This document shows, one piece after another, positions 5,118 through 5,266 of a DNA stretch of 5,266 bases. The position numbers and the translations under genes were made by a program. This DNA is from Desulfobulbaceae bacterium (GTDB lineage Bacteria; Desulfobacterota; Desulfobulbia; Desulfobulbales; DAOVSZ01): positions 1 through 5,266 of the forward strand of contig DAOVSZ010000225.1 of assembly GCA_030627725.1 (NCBI GenBank). The letters run 5' to 3'. Under the pieces are notes generated by a model that did not search any database, was not told the DNA's origin, and was given only the letters and a program-made list of their open reading frames with translations. Within the stretch, counting starts at the first letter, position 1; every line of letters starts with the position of its first letter.

Positions 5118-5266
5118 TCAGTTTTCGGTCCGACGAGTTTGAGCAGGCTTTGCCGAGGATGAATGGATGGAGCAGAATTCTCGCAGCATGTCTTTGCGGG
5201 CCTTAAGGTCCATGCGGAAGTAAAAGGGGCTGAGCATCAGTATCTGTAAGGCTTCTCTGGATGACA
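5118..5266 (-). CDS. C-terminal part of an unrecognised protein (5' end beyond the window)
   Basis: An open - strand frame runs in from the right edge for 48 codons to TGA at 5118-5120. The tail begins SSREALQILMLSPFYFRM, continues with DLKARKDMLREFC and ends in a polar stretch (SIHSSSAKPAQTRRTEN). The leucine-rich, charged helix pattern followed by a disordered tail looks like a real C-terminus, and no other frame here is open over a comparable length. I cannot name the family, and the start is outside the window. A weak hairpin, CGGC (5092-5095) with GCCG (5107-5110), followed by TTTTATTTTT on the - strand, lies just after the stop and may help termination. The gene is on the same strand as dnaJ, separated by 216 bp. 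Confidence 0.5.
   Translation of the reverse strand, partial: SSREALQILMLSPFYFRMDLKARKDMLREFCSIHSSSAKPAQTRRTEN

Overview
The window holds six protein-coding genes, two of them cut by the window edges. Base composition is moderate, and many short structured repeats lie between the genes. The gene set (a fructokinase-like PfkB kinase, a long-form PurC, a conserved lipoprotein, a stand-alone HPt-receiver protein and a zinc-finger-less DnaJ/CbpA) fits a Gram-negative bacterium with two-component signalling. A sulfate-reducing Desulfobacterota relative (Desulfobulbales-like) is my best guess. That rests on general resemblance only, since no taxonomic marker is present.

Layout: on the + strand come a PfkB sugar kinase (start codon split by the left edge), purC, and an unrecognised lipoprotein gene. 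The lipoprotein gene converges at about 2835-2927 with a - strand block. Reading in the direction of transcription, that block is an unrecognised partial gene entering from the right edge, a dnaJ/cbpA-type co-chaperone gene, and an HPt-receiver phosphorelay gene. purC acts in purine synthesis, the kinase in sugar entry, the DnaJ protein with DnaK, and the HPt-receiver protein in a phosphorelay whose histidine kinase is not in the window. No gene stands out as part of a defence or mobile system.

The unusual content is between the genes. A 69-bp repeat (67/69 identical) occurs as an inverted pair on either side of purC, and each copy can form competing hairpins. The convergent gap is built from 7-bp tandem units facing each other. 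Between dnaJ and the HPt-receiver gene lies a strongly structured element of about 149 nt: a 22-bp closing stem plus three inner hairpins. Four pairs of the closing stem are G-U only if the + strand is read. A 9-bp direct repeat brackets this element. Removing it would place the dnaJ stop about 30 nt from the next start codon, which suggests a small element inserted into a compact operon. This is the best candidate here for something undescribed.
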